From the NCBI GenBank assembly GCA_963794385.1, contig CAWCDT010000006.1:62001-126000 (forward strand): DNA of 64,000 bases. Reading direction: 5' to 3'. A model generated the notes under the pieces. That model saw only the letters and a program-made list of their open reading frames with translations, had not been told where the DNA came from and searched no databases. Source of the stretch: Gaiellasilicea sp963794385 (GTDB lineage Bacteria; Actinomycetota; Thermoleophilia; Gaiellales; Gaiellaceae). Positions within the stretch are counted from its first letter, which is position 1. Each line of letters opens with the position of its first letter. The position numbers and the translations under genes are program-made. Positions 9,463-21,154 of this stretch are shown here, one piece after another.

Positions 9463-10800
9463 GTGCTGTTCGAGCAGTTCGTGAACGACGACCTCGGCTG
9501 CGCGTCGTACCTGGTGGGTGACGAGGATGCGGCCGTCGCCGCCGTCGTCGACCCTCCGTACGCGATCGAGCCGGTCCTGGAGGCCGCCTCGCGGCGCGAC
9601 ATCGAGATCGTCCGCGTGGTCGAGACGCACACGCATGCCGACCACCTTTCCGGCCACGGCCGGCTCGCGCTCGACCACGGCGTCCCTGTCTCCATCCACG
9701 CGGCCGCCGAGGCCAAGTATCCGCATGACGCCCTCGAGGACAGCTCGGAGATCGAGCTCGGCGACGTCGTCCTGCGCGCGATCCACACGCCGGGGCACCG
9801 GCCCGAGCACACCTGTCTCGCCGTCATCGACCGCAGCCGCGCCGAGGAGCCGTGGCTCCTCCTCACCGGCGACTCGCTCTTCGTCGGGGACGTCGCGCGA
9901 CCCGACCTCGCGGTCGGCGCGAAGGAGGGCGCCGAGGGGCTGTTCCACTCGTTGCGCCGGCTGCTCGAGCTCCCCGACGGGGTCGAGGTGTTCCCCGGCC
10001 ACGTCGCCGGCTCCCTGTGCGGCAAGAGCATGAGCTCGAAGGCCTCGACGACGCTGGGCTTCGAGCGGCGCTTCAACCGGTCCCTGCGGATCGAGAACGA
10101 GCTCGAGTTCGTCGCCGAGTCTGCTGCGACGTCCGCACCGAAGCCGCCGAACATGGGCCTTCTCGTCGAGCTCAACCGCGGCCCCTTCGTCGGCGCCCCG
10201 GCCGAGGTCGGCGAGCTCGCAGCCGCGCCCGCCGGCGCGACGATCCTCGACGTGCGCCCCCTCGTCGACTTCCTCGAAGGTCACGTACCCGGAGCGCTGA
10301 ACGTGCCGGTCTCGGGAACGTCGTTCGCGACCAAGTCGGGCTTCGTGCTCGACCCCGCCGACCGGATCGTCGTCCAGGCCGCGAGCCCCGCCGAGGCCGA
10401 GCGGGCCGTGCGTGGGCTCCGCTCGATCGGCTTCCTCGAGCTGGAGGGCTACGTCCTCGGGGCCGGTCCCGAGCGGATCGACCCGGTCGACCTCGACGAG
10501 CTCGAACGCCTTCTCGCGCAGGGCGCCGAGGTGATCGACGTGCGCGAGCGCGACGAGCGGGACGGCGGCTACATCGCCGGCAGCCGCAACATCCCGTACC
10601 GGCTCCTGGGCATCTCAGGCGCCGACGTGCCCACCGACCGCCCGGTCGTCACCATCTGCGAGAGCGGCGCGCGGGCGGGCGTCGCGGCCTCGATCCTGGC
10701 CGCGAACGGCATCGCCGCTCGGCCCGTGCTCGACGGCGGCGTCACGGCCTGGTCGGCCCGCGGCGGCTCGACCGTCGAGTTCCGCCGCTGCGGGTCGTGA
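9463..10800 (+). CDS. MBL-fold / double rhodanese protein (persulfide dioxygenase-like)
   Basis: 445 aa. Residues 1-230 are a glyoxalase II/ETHE1-type metallo-beta-lactamase domain: HTHADHLSGH is the metal motif, followed by TPGHRPEHTC, TGDSLFVGDVARPDL and FPGHVAGSLCGKSMSSK. Residues about 255-350 are a rhodanese-like domain with no Cys at the active-site position (VVQAASPAEA), likely structural. Residues about 355-445 are a second rhodanese with an intact active-site loop, CESGARAG. Proteins of this layout oxidise or transfer persulfide sulfur (sulfide and thiol detoxification). The GTG start gives the usual opening LFEQFVNDDLGCASYL. A palindromic repeat lies 6 nt after the stop. Confidence 0.88.
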   Translation: MLFEQFVNDDLGCASYLVGDEDAAVAAVVDPPYAIEPVLEAASRRDIEIVRVVETHTHADHLSGHGRLALDHGVPVSIHAAAEAKYPHDALEDSSEIELGDVVLRAIHTPGHRPEHTCLAVIDRSRAEEPWLLLTGDSLFVGDVARPDLAVGAKEGAEGLFHSLRRLLELPDGVEVFPGHVAGSLCGKSMSSKASTTLGFERRFNRSLRIENELEFVAESAATSAPKPPNMGLLVELNRGPFVGAPAEVGELAAAPAGATILDVRPLVDFLEGHVPGALNVPVSGTSFATKSGFVLDPADRIVVQAASPAEAERAVRGLRSIGFLELEGYVLGAGPERIDPVDLDELERLLAQGAEVIDVRERDERDGGYIAGSRNIPYRLLGISGADVPTDRPVVTICESGARAGVAASILAANGIAARPVLDGGVTAWSARGGSTVEFRRCGS

Positions 10801-10806
10801 CCCCAC

Positions 10807-10831
10807 GCCTTGTGTTTCTGAAACACAAGGC
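10807..10831. repeat. 25-bp perfect palindrome, copy 1
   Basis: Arms GCCTTGTGTTTC and GAAACACAAGGC around a single T, so the whole 25 bp reads the same on both strands apart from the centre. It is identical to the copy at 11194-11218 and related to one inside trpE at 60040-60062. It lies just 3' of the MBL-rhodanese gene and just 3' of the small HTH gene. It could serve as operator, REP-like element or terminator. Confidence 0.9.
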
Positions 10832-10837
10832 TCCGCC

Positions 10838-11123
10838 TCACTCGACCACGCCGGCGTCGCGCAGACGTCCGAGGGTGTAGTCGAACCCGGGCACGCGTCC
10901 AGCCGCGAAGGTGTTCGCGGTCTCGAGCAGCACCTCGGCGACCTCGCGGCGTCGTCGCCGCTCCGCGAGCACGACGCGGCGGATGTGCGGGTAGCTCGGG
11001 CGCGGAAGGCCCGAGCTTTGCAGCGGAATCACCGACGCGTCGCCAGGTAGCCGCGACCGGTTCGTCGTCCCGATCGAGCGCGACGGCGAGATCGCGCACT
11101 CTTTGCCGGGCCCGGTACGGCAC
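10838..11123 (-). CDS. Small helix-turn-helix-like protein between two palindromes, frameshifted
   Basis: Reconstructed about 94-95 aa basic protein. The 5' part reads MPYRARQRVRDLAVALDR...VAATWRRVGDSAAKLG, and after removal of one G in a GGG run near 10999 it continues LPRPSYPHIRRVVLAERRRR...VPGFDYTLGRLRDAGVVE. The segment ATWRRVGDSAAKLGLPRPSY followed by a basic helix looks like a helix-turn-helix, but I do not recognise a named family. A GTG at 11123 has GGAGAGG 11 nt upstream; a GTG at 11135 is an alternative. The gene lies tail-to-tail with the MBL-rhodanese gene and is bracketed by two identical palindromes. Confidence 0.5.
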
Positions 11124-11193
11124 GGCGGAGTTCACCTCTCCACGGTGCCCGAGAGGAGCCCACGGAAGAAACACGAATCCGTGCCGAAAGCGT

Positions 11194-11218
11194 GCCTTGT
11201 GTTTCTGAAACACAAGGC
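11194..11218. repeat. 25-bp perfect palindrome, copy 2
   Basis: Identical in all 25 positions to copy 1 at 10807-10831, giving a 412-bp unit that encloses one small HTH-like gene. It starts 10 nt beyond the stop of the threonine dehydratase gene and lies upstream of the HTH-like gene, where it could be an operator or one end of a mobile unit. Confidence 0.9.
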
Positions 11219-11228
11219 GGCGGTTCGA

Positions 11229-12425
11229 CTAGCTGAGGCGTTCGGCGGGGTAACCGCGCTGGGCGAGCATGGCTCGAAGCTCGTCGCAGTGGGCCTCGTC
11301 GCGCATGGCGACCGTCAGCTCCACCTCGGTCTGGCCGATCGGGAGCTCCATCCCCTCGCGGTGGTGCTCGACCGAGACCACGTTGGCGCGCTCCTCGGCC
11401 ACGAGCTGGAGCAGCTTGATCAGCTCGCCGGGGCGGTCCTCGAGCCGGGTACGCACGACCAGGTAGCGGCCCGCGTGTGTCAGCCCGTGCCGCATTACCT
11501 GGATCAGCAGCGTCGCGTCGATGTTGCCGCCGGAAAGGAGCGCGCACACCTGGTCCTCTCCGCCTGCCTTCCCGGCGAGCACTGCAGCGACCGGAGCCGC
11601 ACCCGCGCCTTCTACGAGCAGCTTCGTACGCTCGAGCAGGAGCACGATGGCGTGACTGATCTGCTCGTCCGTGACCGTGACCACGTCGTCGAGCAGCTCG
11701 TTCAGGATCGCGGTGGTCAGGGCACCCGGCTGCTTGACCGCGATCCCCTCCGCGATCGTGTAGCCGTGGACCTCGCCGCCGGCAAACGGGGAGACCGCTT
11801 CCGCCTGCACTCCCACGAGGCGCACGTCGGGCCGGAGCGCCCGTAGCGCGATCGCGATCCCGGACGCGAGACCTCCCCCGCCGATCGGGACGACCAGGGT
11901 GCCGAGCCCGGCGAGCTGCTCCGCGAGCTCCAGTCCGATCGTTCCCTGGCCCGCGATCACGCGCTCGTCCTCGAAGGCGTGGATGAACGTGGCGCCGCTC
12001 GACGTGACGAACGCCTCGGCCGCCTGGAGCGACTCGTCGAAGCCGGCGCCCTCCAGCTCGACCCGGGCGCCGTAGTTTCGGGTCGCGTCGACCTTCGCCA
12101 TCGGCGAGTCCTGCGGCATGAAGACGGTCGCGGCGATCCCGGCCTCGCGGGCCGCCCATGCGACCGCCTGGCCGTGGTTTCCCGCGCTGGCGGCGACGAC
12201 ACCCGCCGCGCGCTCCTCCGGAGTGAGGGAGGCGATCACGTTCACGGCGCCGCGGATCTTGAACGCGCCGGTGCGCTGGATGTTCTCGGCCTTCAGGTGC
12301 ACCGCTCGGCCCGAGAGTCGGGACAGGGTCTCGGAGGAGAAGACGGGCGTGACGCGCGCGATCCCGTCGATCCGGGCGCGCGCGGTCTCGATGTCAGTGA
12401 GTGTCGGCGTCGTTCGAGTCTTCAA
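11229..12425 (-). CDS. ilvA: Threonine ammonia-lyase (dehydratase) with C-terminal ACT domain
   Basis: PLP-dependent conversion of threonine to 2-oxobutyrate, about 398 aa. The PLP lysine is in TGAFKIRGA, the phosphate-binding loop is IGGGGL, and the dehydratase signature SAGNHGQAVAWAA is present. Residues about 325-398 form an ACT domain (RPGELIKLLQLVAEERANVVSVEH), as in short catabolic/biosynthetic threonine dehydratases. The start is uncertain: a TTG at 12425 fits the homologous N-terminus (LTDIETARARIDG) and overlaps the end of meaB by 32 nt. A second dehydratase without ACT lies at 41.6-42.5 kb. Its 2-oxobutyrate product feeds propionyl-CoA or isoleucine, in keeping with the adjacent MeaB gene. 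Confidence 0.88.
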   Translation of the reverse strand: MKTRTTPTLTDIETARARIDGIARVTPVFSSETLSRLSGRAVHLKAENIQRTGAFKIRGAVNVIASLTPEERAAGVVAASAGNHGQAVAWAAREAGIAATVFMPQDSPMAKVDATRNYGARVELEGAGFDESLQAAEAFVTSSGATFIHAFEDERVIAGQGTIGLELAEQLAGLGTLVVPIGGGGLASGIAIALRALRPDVRLVGVQAEAVSPFAGGEVHGYTIAEGIAVKQPGALTTAILNELLDDVVTVTDEQISHAIVLLLERTKLLVEGAGAAPVAAVLAGKAGGEDQVCALLSGGNIDATLLIQVMRHGLTHAGRYLVVRTRLEDRPGELIKLLQLVAEERANVVSVEHHREGMELPIGQTEVELTVAMRDEAHCDELRAMLAQRGYPAERLS

Positions 12426-13386
12426 TTCCGTACACCTGCTCCAGGATCTCACGCACCGCGGAGAGGGGATCGAGCTTCCGCTCCTGCACCTCGTCGAGCA
12501 ACCGGCGCAGCTCGGGCTTCTCGGCGACCTCCGCCTGCAGATGGAGCTTTGCGCGGCTCGTCGCCGCCGCAAACACCTCGCCGGCGAGGTTCCGCCGCCG
12601 GCGCTCCTCGAGCAGCCCCTCCGACTCGAGGAAGGAGCGGTGCTCCTCGATCTTCGACCACAGCTCGGGCACGTTCTCGCCGCGAATCGCCTCGGTCAGC
12701 ACGATCGGCGGCCGCCACGCGCGTTCGCGGTCGAGCGAGAGGATCGACCGCACCTCGTTCAGCATCGTCTTCGCCGCCGGATGGTCCATCTTGTTGATCG
12801 CGATCACGTCAGGGATCTCCATGATCCCGGCCTTCAGAGCCTGCACGGAGTCGCCCGAGCCGGGCATGAGCACGAGCAGGACGGTGTCGGCGATCCCGAT
12901 CACCTCGACCTCGCTCTGCCCTGCTCCGACCGTCTCGAGCAGGACGAGCTCCTTCGCCGCCGCGTCGAGCAGGAGCGCGGCCTGGAGCGTCGCCTCGGCG
13001 AGCCCGCCGAGATGCCCTCGTGTCCCCATCGAGCGGATGAAGACGTCGGGGTCGAGGAAGTGGTCTGCGAGCCTGATCCGGTCGCCCAGCAGCGCCCCGT
13101 GCGTGAACGGGCTCGAGGGGTCGACGGAGATCACGCCCACGGTGCGCTCCTGGGCCCGAACGTGCTGTACGAGTGCGCTGATCAAGGACGACTTGCCGAC
13201 GCCCGGCGGGCCGGTGACGCCGACGACGAACGCGGAGCCGGTCTCGGGGTAGAGCTCGCGTACGAGCTCGTACGAGAGCGGGTCGCGGTTCTCGACCAGC
13301 GTGATGGCGCGCGCCAGCGCACGCCGGTCGCCTGCTCGGACGCCGGCCGAGAGCTCGTCGAGCGTCCAGTTTCCGCGCGGGCTCAT
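12394..13386 (-). CDS. meaB: MeaB/ArgK-type GTPase chaperone of methylmalonyl-CoA mutase
   Basis: G3E-family P-loop GTPase that protects the B12-dependent mutase and gates delivery of adenosylcobalamin. 330 aa. Walker A GPPGVGKSS near 58; switch region VDPSSPFTHGALLGDRIR; Walker B-like LETVGAGQSEVE; NKMD base-specificity motif near 200. The C-terminal arm (about 260-330) is the dimerisation region. Its mutase partner is probably the gene pair at 49.6 and 50.7-52.4 kb. TAGCGT lies 10 nt before the ATG, consistent with a promoter of its own. Confidence 0.95.
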   Translation of the reverse strand: MSPRGNWTLDELSAGVRAGDRRALARAITLVENRDPLSYELVRELYPETGSAFVVGVTGPPGVGKSSLISALVQHVRAQERTVGVISVDPSSPFTHGALLGDRIRLADHFLDPDVFIRSMGTRGHLGGLAEATLQAALLLDAAAKELVLLETVGAGQSEVEVIGIADTVLLVLMPGSGDSVQALKAGIMEIPDVIAINKMDHPAAKTMLNEVRSILSLDRERAWRPPIVLTEAIRGENVPELWSKIEEHRSFLESEGLLEERRRRNLAGEVFAAATSRAKLHLQAEVAEKPELRRLLDEVQERKLDPLSAVREILEQVYGIEDSNDADTH

Positions 13387-13422
13387 CCGACGCGGGACGC
13401 TACCAAGCCGCCTGGACTGCGA

Positions 13423-14135
13423 TCAGAGCTTCGCGGCCGCCAGCTTGCCCGCGAGCAGCTTCGCGTACGCGCGCAGGTTCTCCATCGGGAGCCCCTTGCC
13501 CACTCCGAGTGCGAAGAACGCGGTCTCGGCTCGACCGCGCCCGAGCCCCACCCAGTGCAGCGTGAACGGCAAGGTCACGGTCTGGCCGGCCTGTCTGACC
13601 GAGACCGACGCGACGACGCGGAACGCCGCCGTGCGCGGCGCGACCTTCGGGAAAGCGATTCGGCCCTGGCTCACGATCGTGACCGTGCCGTTCTCCTCGT
13701 CCATGCCCTGCTTCAAGGTGTGGGCGAGGCACCGCGCCAGGCCGGGCTTGACGGTGTGCGACCGCAACGCGAGCGCATCCGCCCTCGTCTCGTACACCGA
13801 CGCTCCCGAGTAGACGGACTGGATCCCCACAGCCTTCTTGTAGGTCGTCTTCGCCTCGCCCGTTACCGTCAGCTTGGACAGGTCGGGGTTGAAACCGGGA
13901 CAAGCGACGTCTGCCACGTCATCGGAGCTGACAGAGGCCTTCTGCCAGCCGGCACCGAGGTCGGCGCGCTGGAGGATGACCGACGCTGCCTTACGCTGGT
14001 CGGCCGGATCGATCCGCTTGACCGGATCCGTGCCCGCCGCGAGCGCGAGCGCCGGCAGCGCCAGGCAACCGGCGAGGAGAACGGCGAGACGAAGAGCCAC
14101 GACTGACTTGTAGTGGCCCGCTCCCGGCCGCGCCA

Positions 14136-14139
<4 letters not shown>
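13423..14139 (-). CDS. Secreted protein of unknown function
   Basis: 238 aa with a basic N-terminus and a hydrophobic signal segment (VVALRLAVLLAGCLALPALALA), cleavage probably after the Ala run. The mature part holds one DVACPGFNPDLSKL segment with Cys, a region rich in beta-strand pattern, and a C-terminus Lys/Ala-rich. I do not recognise a family; the layout resembles small exported proteins of actinobacteria annotated as hypothetical. It starts at the stop of metH (TGATG overlap), so it is probably co-transcribed with it. Confidence 0.6.
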
Positions 14140-17727
<3,588 letters not shown>

Positions 17728-17882
17728 TTGCCCTCCACGGTTGCCGAAAGAGGGCGGATCGCAATCCCCGCCGGCTCTTTAGGCGTTTGGTGACCCGGTC
17801 GCCAAGCTGCCGTTCAAAGCTCTCCGGGTGCGCTCAAGGCTAGCGCACAGCGGAGGCGTTGGGGGGCTGGTCCAGGGCTGGT
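17728..17882 (-). promoter_or_regulatory. Structured leader upstream of metH
   Basis: A TAGCCT box at 17842-17837 would start transcription about 100 nt before metH. The leader can form at least three helices: ACCCGG/CCGGGT; TTGG-C-GACC with GGTC-A-CCAA; and a long stem AAAGAG..GGCGG with CCGCC..CTCTTT about 20 nt before the start. A CGGCAACC element follows the last stem next to the ribosome-binding site. It does not match the SAM, SAH or cobalamin riboswitch consensus that I know, so it is recorded as an unassigned structured leader. Confidence 0.35.
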
Positions 17883-18587
17883 CTAGTAACCCGAGAACTT
17901 GTCGGCGAGGACGCGCTCTTCAGGCAGGCCGGCGCCCAGCAGGGAGTCCGCGACCGCCTGGGCCATCTCGGGCGGGCCGGCGACGAGGAACTGCTTGCCC
18001 TCGAGCCCGCCGACGAGCTCCCCGAGCACATCCGCATCGAGACGGCGCCGCTCGCCATCCCATTCCTCCTCGTCGGTCATGACAAGGACGACGCGCAGGC
18101 CGTCGATCCGCCGCTCCAGCTCCTCGAGCTCGTCCAGGAACGCCGCCGACTCGCTGTCGCGGTTCGAGAAGACGAGCGTGATCCGGTACGGGAGGCCCTC
18201 GTCGGCGATGTAGCGCAGCATCGAGCGGAAGACGGTGATCCCGATCCCGCCCGCGACGAACACGTACTCGACGCCCGTGTCCTCGGGCAGCAGGAACGAG
18301 CCCTTCGGCTCCTCGACCGCGACCTCGTCGCCGACCTCGAGCTCGGAAAGCGTCTGTTTGAACGCCGAGTCACGGAGCCGCGTCGCCAGGCCGACGACAC
18401 CCTCCTCCGTGGGCGAGGTGACGAGCGAGATGTGGCGGCGCAGCCCCTTCTCGTCGTCGTGCCCGCGGTTCGGGAGCTCGACCCAGAAGTAGCTTCCGGG
18501 GCGGTAGTCCGGGTAGCCGTCGACGGCGAAGAGGACGAGCAGCGTTCCCTTCGCGACCTCCCGCTTCTCGGCAACGGTCGCCCGCAT
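17883..18587 (-). CDS. FAD/NAD(P)-binding oxidoreductase, ferredoxin reductase family
   Basis: 234 aa with an FNR-type fold: N-terminal FAD barrel (YRPGSYFWVELPN, then RRHISLVTSP as the flavin-binding Arg-x-x-Ser), an NAD(P) domain starting VFVAGGIGITVFRSML, and a C-terminal aromatic residue (DKFSGY) typical of this family. No 2Fe-2S domain is attached, so it needs an external electron partner. It follows atpC by 4 nt, so it may be co-transcribed with atpDC. Electron donor and acceptor are unknown. Confidence 0.82.
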   Translation of the reverse strand: MRATVAEKREVAKGTLLVLFAVDGYPDYRPGSYFWVELPNRGHDDEKGLRRHISLVTSPTEEGVVGLATRLRDSAFKQTLSELEVGDEVAVEEPKGSFLLPEDTGVEYVFVAGGIGITVFRSMLRYIADEGLPYRITLVFSNRDSESAAFLDELEELERRIDGLRVVLVMTDEEEWDGERRRLDADVLGELVGGLEGKQFLVAGPPEMAQAVADSLLGAGLPEERVLADKFSGY

Positions 18588-18591
18588 GCCT

Positions 18592-19023
18592 CTACGTACG
18601 TCCGGAAACGGTCAGCTGGTTTTCGGCGTGCTTGATCCGCTGCTCGAGCTGCCAGCGGTCGGCGTTCGACTCGCCCGCCTCGACGCGCGCGAGCTCCGCC
18701 TTCGCCTCCTCGAGCTGCTCCTGCGCGCGTGCGTCGTCGATCTCCTTCACGTTCACGGCGTCGTCGACGAGCGCGATCGCGTTGTCGAGCTCGACCTTGA
18801 AGAAGCCCGGGCCGGTCGCGAACTCCAGCACGTCCTCGTTCGCCCGGTCGAGGTAGACGCGTGTCGAGCCGGCCTTGAGCGTCGCGACGAGCGGCGCGTG
18901 CCGCGCGAGCACGCCGATCTCCCCGGCCGCGCCGGGGACGACGAGCATCTCCACCTCGCCCCGGAAGGCGTCGCCCTCCGGGGTGACGAGCGCGAGGTCG
19001 AACTTCGGGTGGATCTCCGCCAT
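18592..19023 (-). CDS. atpC: ATP synthase F1 subunit epsilon
   Basis: 143 aa. N-terminal beta-sandwich (FDLALVTPEGDAFRGEVEML, then PGAAGEIGVLARHAPLVA) and C-terminal two-helix region rich in Glu/Ala (EQLEEAKAELARVEAGE). The protein couples the rotor to F1 and can inhibit ATP hydrolysis. It follows atpD by 10 nt. It is the distal gene of the displaced atpDC pair, about 7 kb away from the rest of the ATP synthase genes. Confidence 0.95.
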   Translation of the reverse strand: MAEIHPKFDLALVTPEGDAFRGEVEMLVVPGAAGEIGVLARHAPLVATLKAGSTRVYLDRANEDVLEFATGPGFFKVELDNAIALVDDAVNVKEIDDARAQEQLEEAKAELARVEAGESNADRWQLEQRIKHAENQLTVSGRT

Positions 19024-19033
19024 CAGGCCGCCA

Positions 19034-20464
19034 CTATGCCGCGGCCGCGGTCTTCTCGGCCTTCGCGACCGCGCCCTCGATCGTGCCGACCATGTAGAAG
19101 GCCGCCTCGGGCAGCTCGTCGTGCTTGCCCTCGATGATCTCGCGGAAGCCCTTGATCGTGTCCTCCAGCTTGACGTACTCGCCGGGGGTGCCGGTGAACT
19201 GCTCGGCGACGAAGTTCGGCTGCGAGAGGAAGCGCTCGACCTTGCGGGCGCGCGAGACGACGAGCTTGTCCTCGTCCGTCAGCTCGTCCATGCCGAGGAT
19301 GGCGATGATGTCCTGCAGGTCCTTGTAGCGCTGGAGCACCTGCTGCACCTGCGTCGCGACGTGGTAGTGCTCGTCGGAGACGATTCCCGGCTGGAGCGCG
19401 CGGGAGGTCGAGTCGAGCGGGTCGACGGCGGGGTAGATCCCCTTCTCGACGATCGCGCGCGAGAGCACCGTCGTCGCGTCCAGGTGCGCGAAGGTGTTCG
19501 CGGGCGCCGGGTCGGTGAGGTCGTCGGCGGGGACGTAGATCGCCTGCACCGAGGTGACCGAGCCGGTCCGGGTCGAGGTGATCCGCTCCTGCAGCTGGCC
19601 CATCTCGGTGGCGAGGGTCGGCTGGTAGCCGACGGCGCTCGGCATCCGGCCCAGGAGCGCCGACACCTCCGAGCCCGCCTGGACGAAGCGGAAGATGTTG
19701 TCGATGAAGAGCAGCGTGTCCTGGCCCTGGTCGCGGAAGTACTCCGCCATCGTCAGGCCCGAGAGGCCGACGCGGAGGCGCGCGCCCGGCGGCTCGTTCA
19801 TCTGCCCGTAGACGAGCGCGACCTTGTCGATCACCTCGGACTCGGTCATCTCGAGGAAGAGGTCGTTCCCCTCGCGGGTGCGCTCCCCGACGCCGGCGAA
19901 GACCGAGACGCCGCCGTGCTGCTGGGCGACGTTGTGGATCAGTTCCTGGATCAGGACCGTCTTCCCGGTGCCGGCGCCGCCGAAGAGGCCGATCTTGCCG
20001 CCCTTCACGTAGGGGGCGATCAGGTCGACCACCTTGAGGCCGGTCTCGAAGATCTCGATGGTCGGCGAGAGGTCGCGGAACGCGGGCGGGTCGCGGTGGA
20101 TCGACCAGCGCTCGACGTCGGCCCCGGCCGCCTCCTTGTTGTCGACCGGCTCGCCGATCACGTTCCAGATCCGGCCGAGCGTCGCATCGCCGACGGGTAC
20201 CGAGATCGGCGCGCCCGTGTCGACCACGTCGGTGCCGCGCGCGAGCCCATCGGTCGAGTCCATCGCGACCGCGCGGACGCGGTCGTCGCCGAGATGCTGC
20301 TGGACCTCCGCGATCAGCGTCCGGCCGCCGCCGTCGGCGGTCGGGACCTCGATCGCGAGCGCGCTGTAGATCGCTGGCAGCTGCTCGGGGAAGACGGCGT
20401 CGATGACGACACCCTTGATCTCGACGACCTTGCCGGCAGCCGATCCTTGCGCGTTCTCGGACAT
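19034..20464 (-). CDS. atpD: ATP synthase F1 subunit beta
   Basis: Catalytic subunit, 476 aa. Walker A is GGAGTGKTVLIQEL (Thr where most have Val), the catalytic Glu follows in GVGERTREGND, Walker B is LLFIDNIFRF, and ALLGRMPSAVGYQPTL and the C-terminal FTGTPGEYVKLEDTI are diagnostic. AGGAG lies 5 nt before the ATG. In most bacteria atpD directly follows atpG; here atpG ends at 27767 and seven other genes lie between. A terminator-like hairpin stands 52 nt upstream, so this gene likely needs its own promoter or read-through. Confidence 0.97.
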   Translation of the reverse strand: MSENAQGSAAGKVVEIKGVVIDAVFPEQLPAIYSALAIEVPTADGGGRTLIAEVQQHLGDDRVRAVAMDSTDGLARGTDVVDTGAPISVPVGDATLGRIWNVIGEPVDNKEAAGADVERWSIHRDPPAFRDLSPTIEIFETGLKVVDLIAPYVKGGKIGLFGGAGTGKTVLIQELIHNVAQQHGGVSVFAGVGERTREGNDLFLEMTESEVIDKVALVYGQMNEPPGARLRVGLSGLTMAEYFRDQGQDTLLFIDNIFRFVQAGSEVSALLGRMPSAVGYQPTLATEMGQLQERITSTRTGSVTSVQAIYVPADDLTDPAPANTFAHLDATTVLSRAIVEKGIYPAVDPLDSTSRALQPGIVSDEHYHVATQVQQVLQRYKDLQDIIAILGMDELTDEDKLVVSRARKVERFLSQPNFVAEQFTGTPGEYVKLEDTIKGFREIIEGKHDELPEAAFYMVGTIEGAVAKAEKTAAAA

Positions 20465-20601
20465 GTGTCTCCTGGTCTCCGTCTCCCGGGTCGGGAGGTC
20501 TCGCTCGTGGAAGAAGGGCGGCGCGTCGATCCGCCGCCCGAGGCGGGCGCCAGTCTACCCGACGGTCTCTGCCGCCGGAGCTCTAGGGAAGCCGGCCGCG
20601 C
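20465..20601 (-). terminator. Terminator-like hairpin between the anti-sigma-like gene and atpD
   Basis: At 20516-20539, arms GGGCGGCG and CGCCGCCC enclose an 8-nt loop and are followed on the minus strand by TTCTT, a plausible intrinsic terminator for the upstream gene. The remaining sequence down to atpD carries AGGAG as ribosome-binding site. No clear -10 box is visible in the last 50 nt. Confidence 0.45.
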
Positions 20602-21081
20602 CTACGTCGGCTGGCTCGCCATCGGCAGCGCCATCGGGTCGAGCCGAGCCTGATCCGCTGCGAGGATGGCGCCCTGGCGCAGCACGCGCAGCGACTGGAG
20701 CTCGTGCTGCTCGGCGACCGCCGGCGTGGTCGTGCGGAGGCCGGAGTCGCCGTCGTCGACCTGGAGCGGCGCGCGAGACGCCACGCCGAGCGCCATCAGG
20801 GCGACAGCGGCAGCAGCGGCAACCGGACGGGTACGCGCCAGGAGCGCCTGGCGGCGCCGCACGATGCGCGGTACGGGAGTGAGCACGGACGGACGGGCGA
20901 GCTCGTCGCTGCGCAGCAGCAGAGTCGTCGCCTCGACCTCCGTCGCAAACCGGGAGCAGGCTTCGCACGTAAGAAGGTGCGACCGGAGCGAGCGCCGCTC
21001 GAGCTCCGAAAGCTCCCCGTCGGGCGCAAGCGCGGCCCAGACGCGGGCATGGTCACACTCATCGGCGGCGAACCGGCTCAT
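20602..21081 (-). CDS. Putative anti-sigma factor, zinc-finger (zf-HC2) type, membrane-anchored
   Basis: 159 aa. The N-terminus carries a zinc-binding anti-sigma-like motif: Cys near residue 9, then HLLTCEAC (His-x3-Cys-x2-Cys) around 33-40. A single membrane helix follows (PVAAAAAVALMALGVAS), then a short extracytoplasmic tail rich in Gln/Ala. Family members bind an ECF sigma factor in the cytoplasm, but no sigma gene is adjacent, so it is an orphan here. AGGAG lies 4 nt before the ATG. A TAACTT box at 21114-21109 could be its promoter. Confidence 0.7.
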   Translation of the reverse strand: MSRFAADECDHARVWAALAPDGELSELERRSLRSHLLTCEACSRFATEVEATTLLLRSDELARPSVLTPVPRIVRRRQALLARTRPVAAAAAVALMALGVASRAPLQVDDGDSGLRTTTPAVAEQHELQSLRVLRQGAILAADQARLDPMALPMASQPT

Positions 21082-21154
21082 GTCTCCTCTGACGTTCCTG
21101 CGCGGCCAAAGTTAGCCAGAAAACCGCGCATTCTCCGTTGCTACCCTGGGGGCC

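Noticed and set aside
7212..10175. Very long open frames in alternative frames and on the antisense strand (for example a minus-strand frame continuing upstream of the binding protein over the MBL-rhodanese gene).
   Set aside because: At about 70% GC, antisense and shifted frames stay open by chance. These stretches are low-complexity Arg/Ser/Ala/Pro sequence and overlap genes with clear conserved domains.
10569..11213. A 214-residue minus-strand frame spanning both palindromes.
   Set aside because: Only its middle third resembles a protein; the rest is antisense to the MBL-rhodanese gene. The frame-corrected short gene at 10838-11123 explains it better.
17728..17760. SAM riboswitch ahead of metH because of the CGGCAACC element.
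   Set aside because: The remaining conserved SAM-I/SAM-IV core could not be found by eye and the element lies next to the ribosome-binding site, so only an unassigned structured leader is recorded.
20602..21081. An ECF sigma factor/anti-sigma pair in the atp split region.
   Set aside because: Only the anti-sigma-like zinc-finger protein is present; the neighbouring plus-strand gene has no sigma-factor features.
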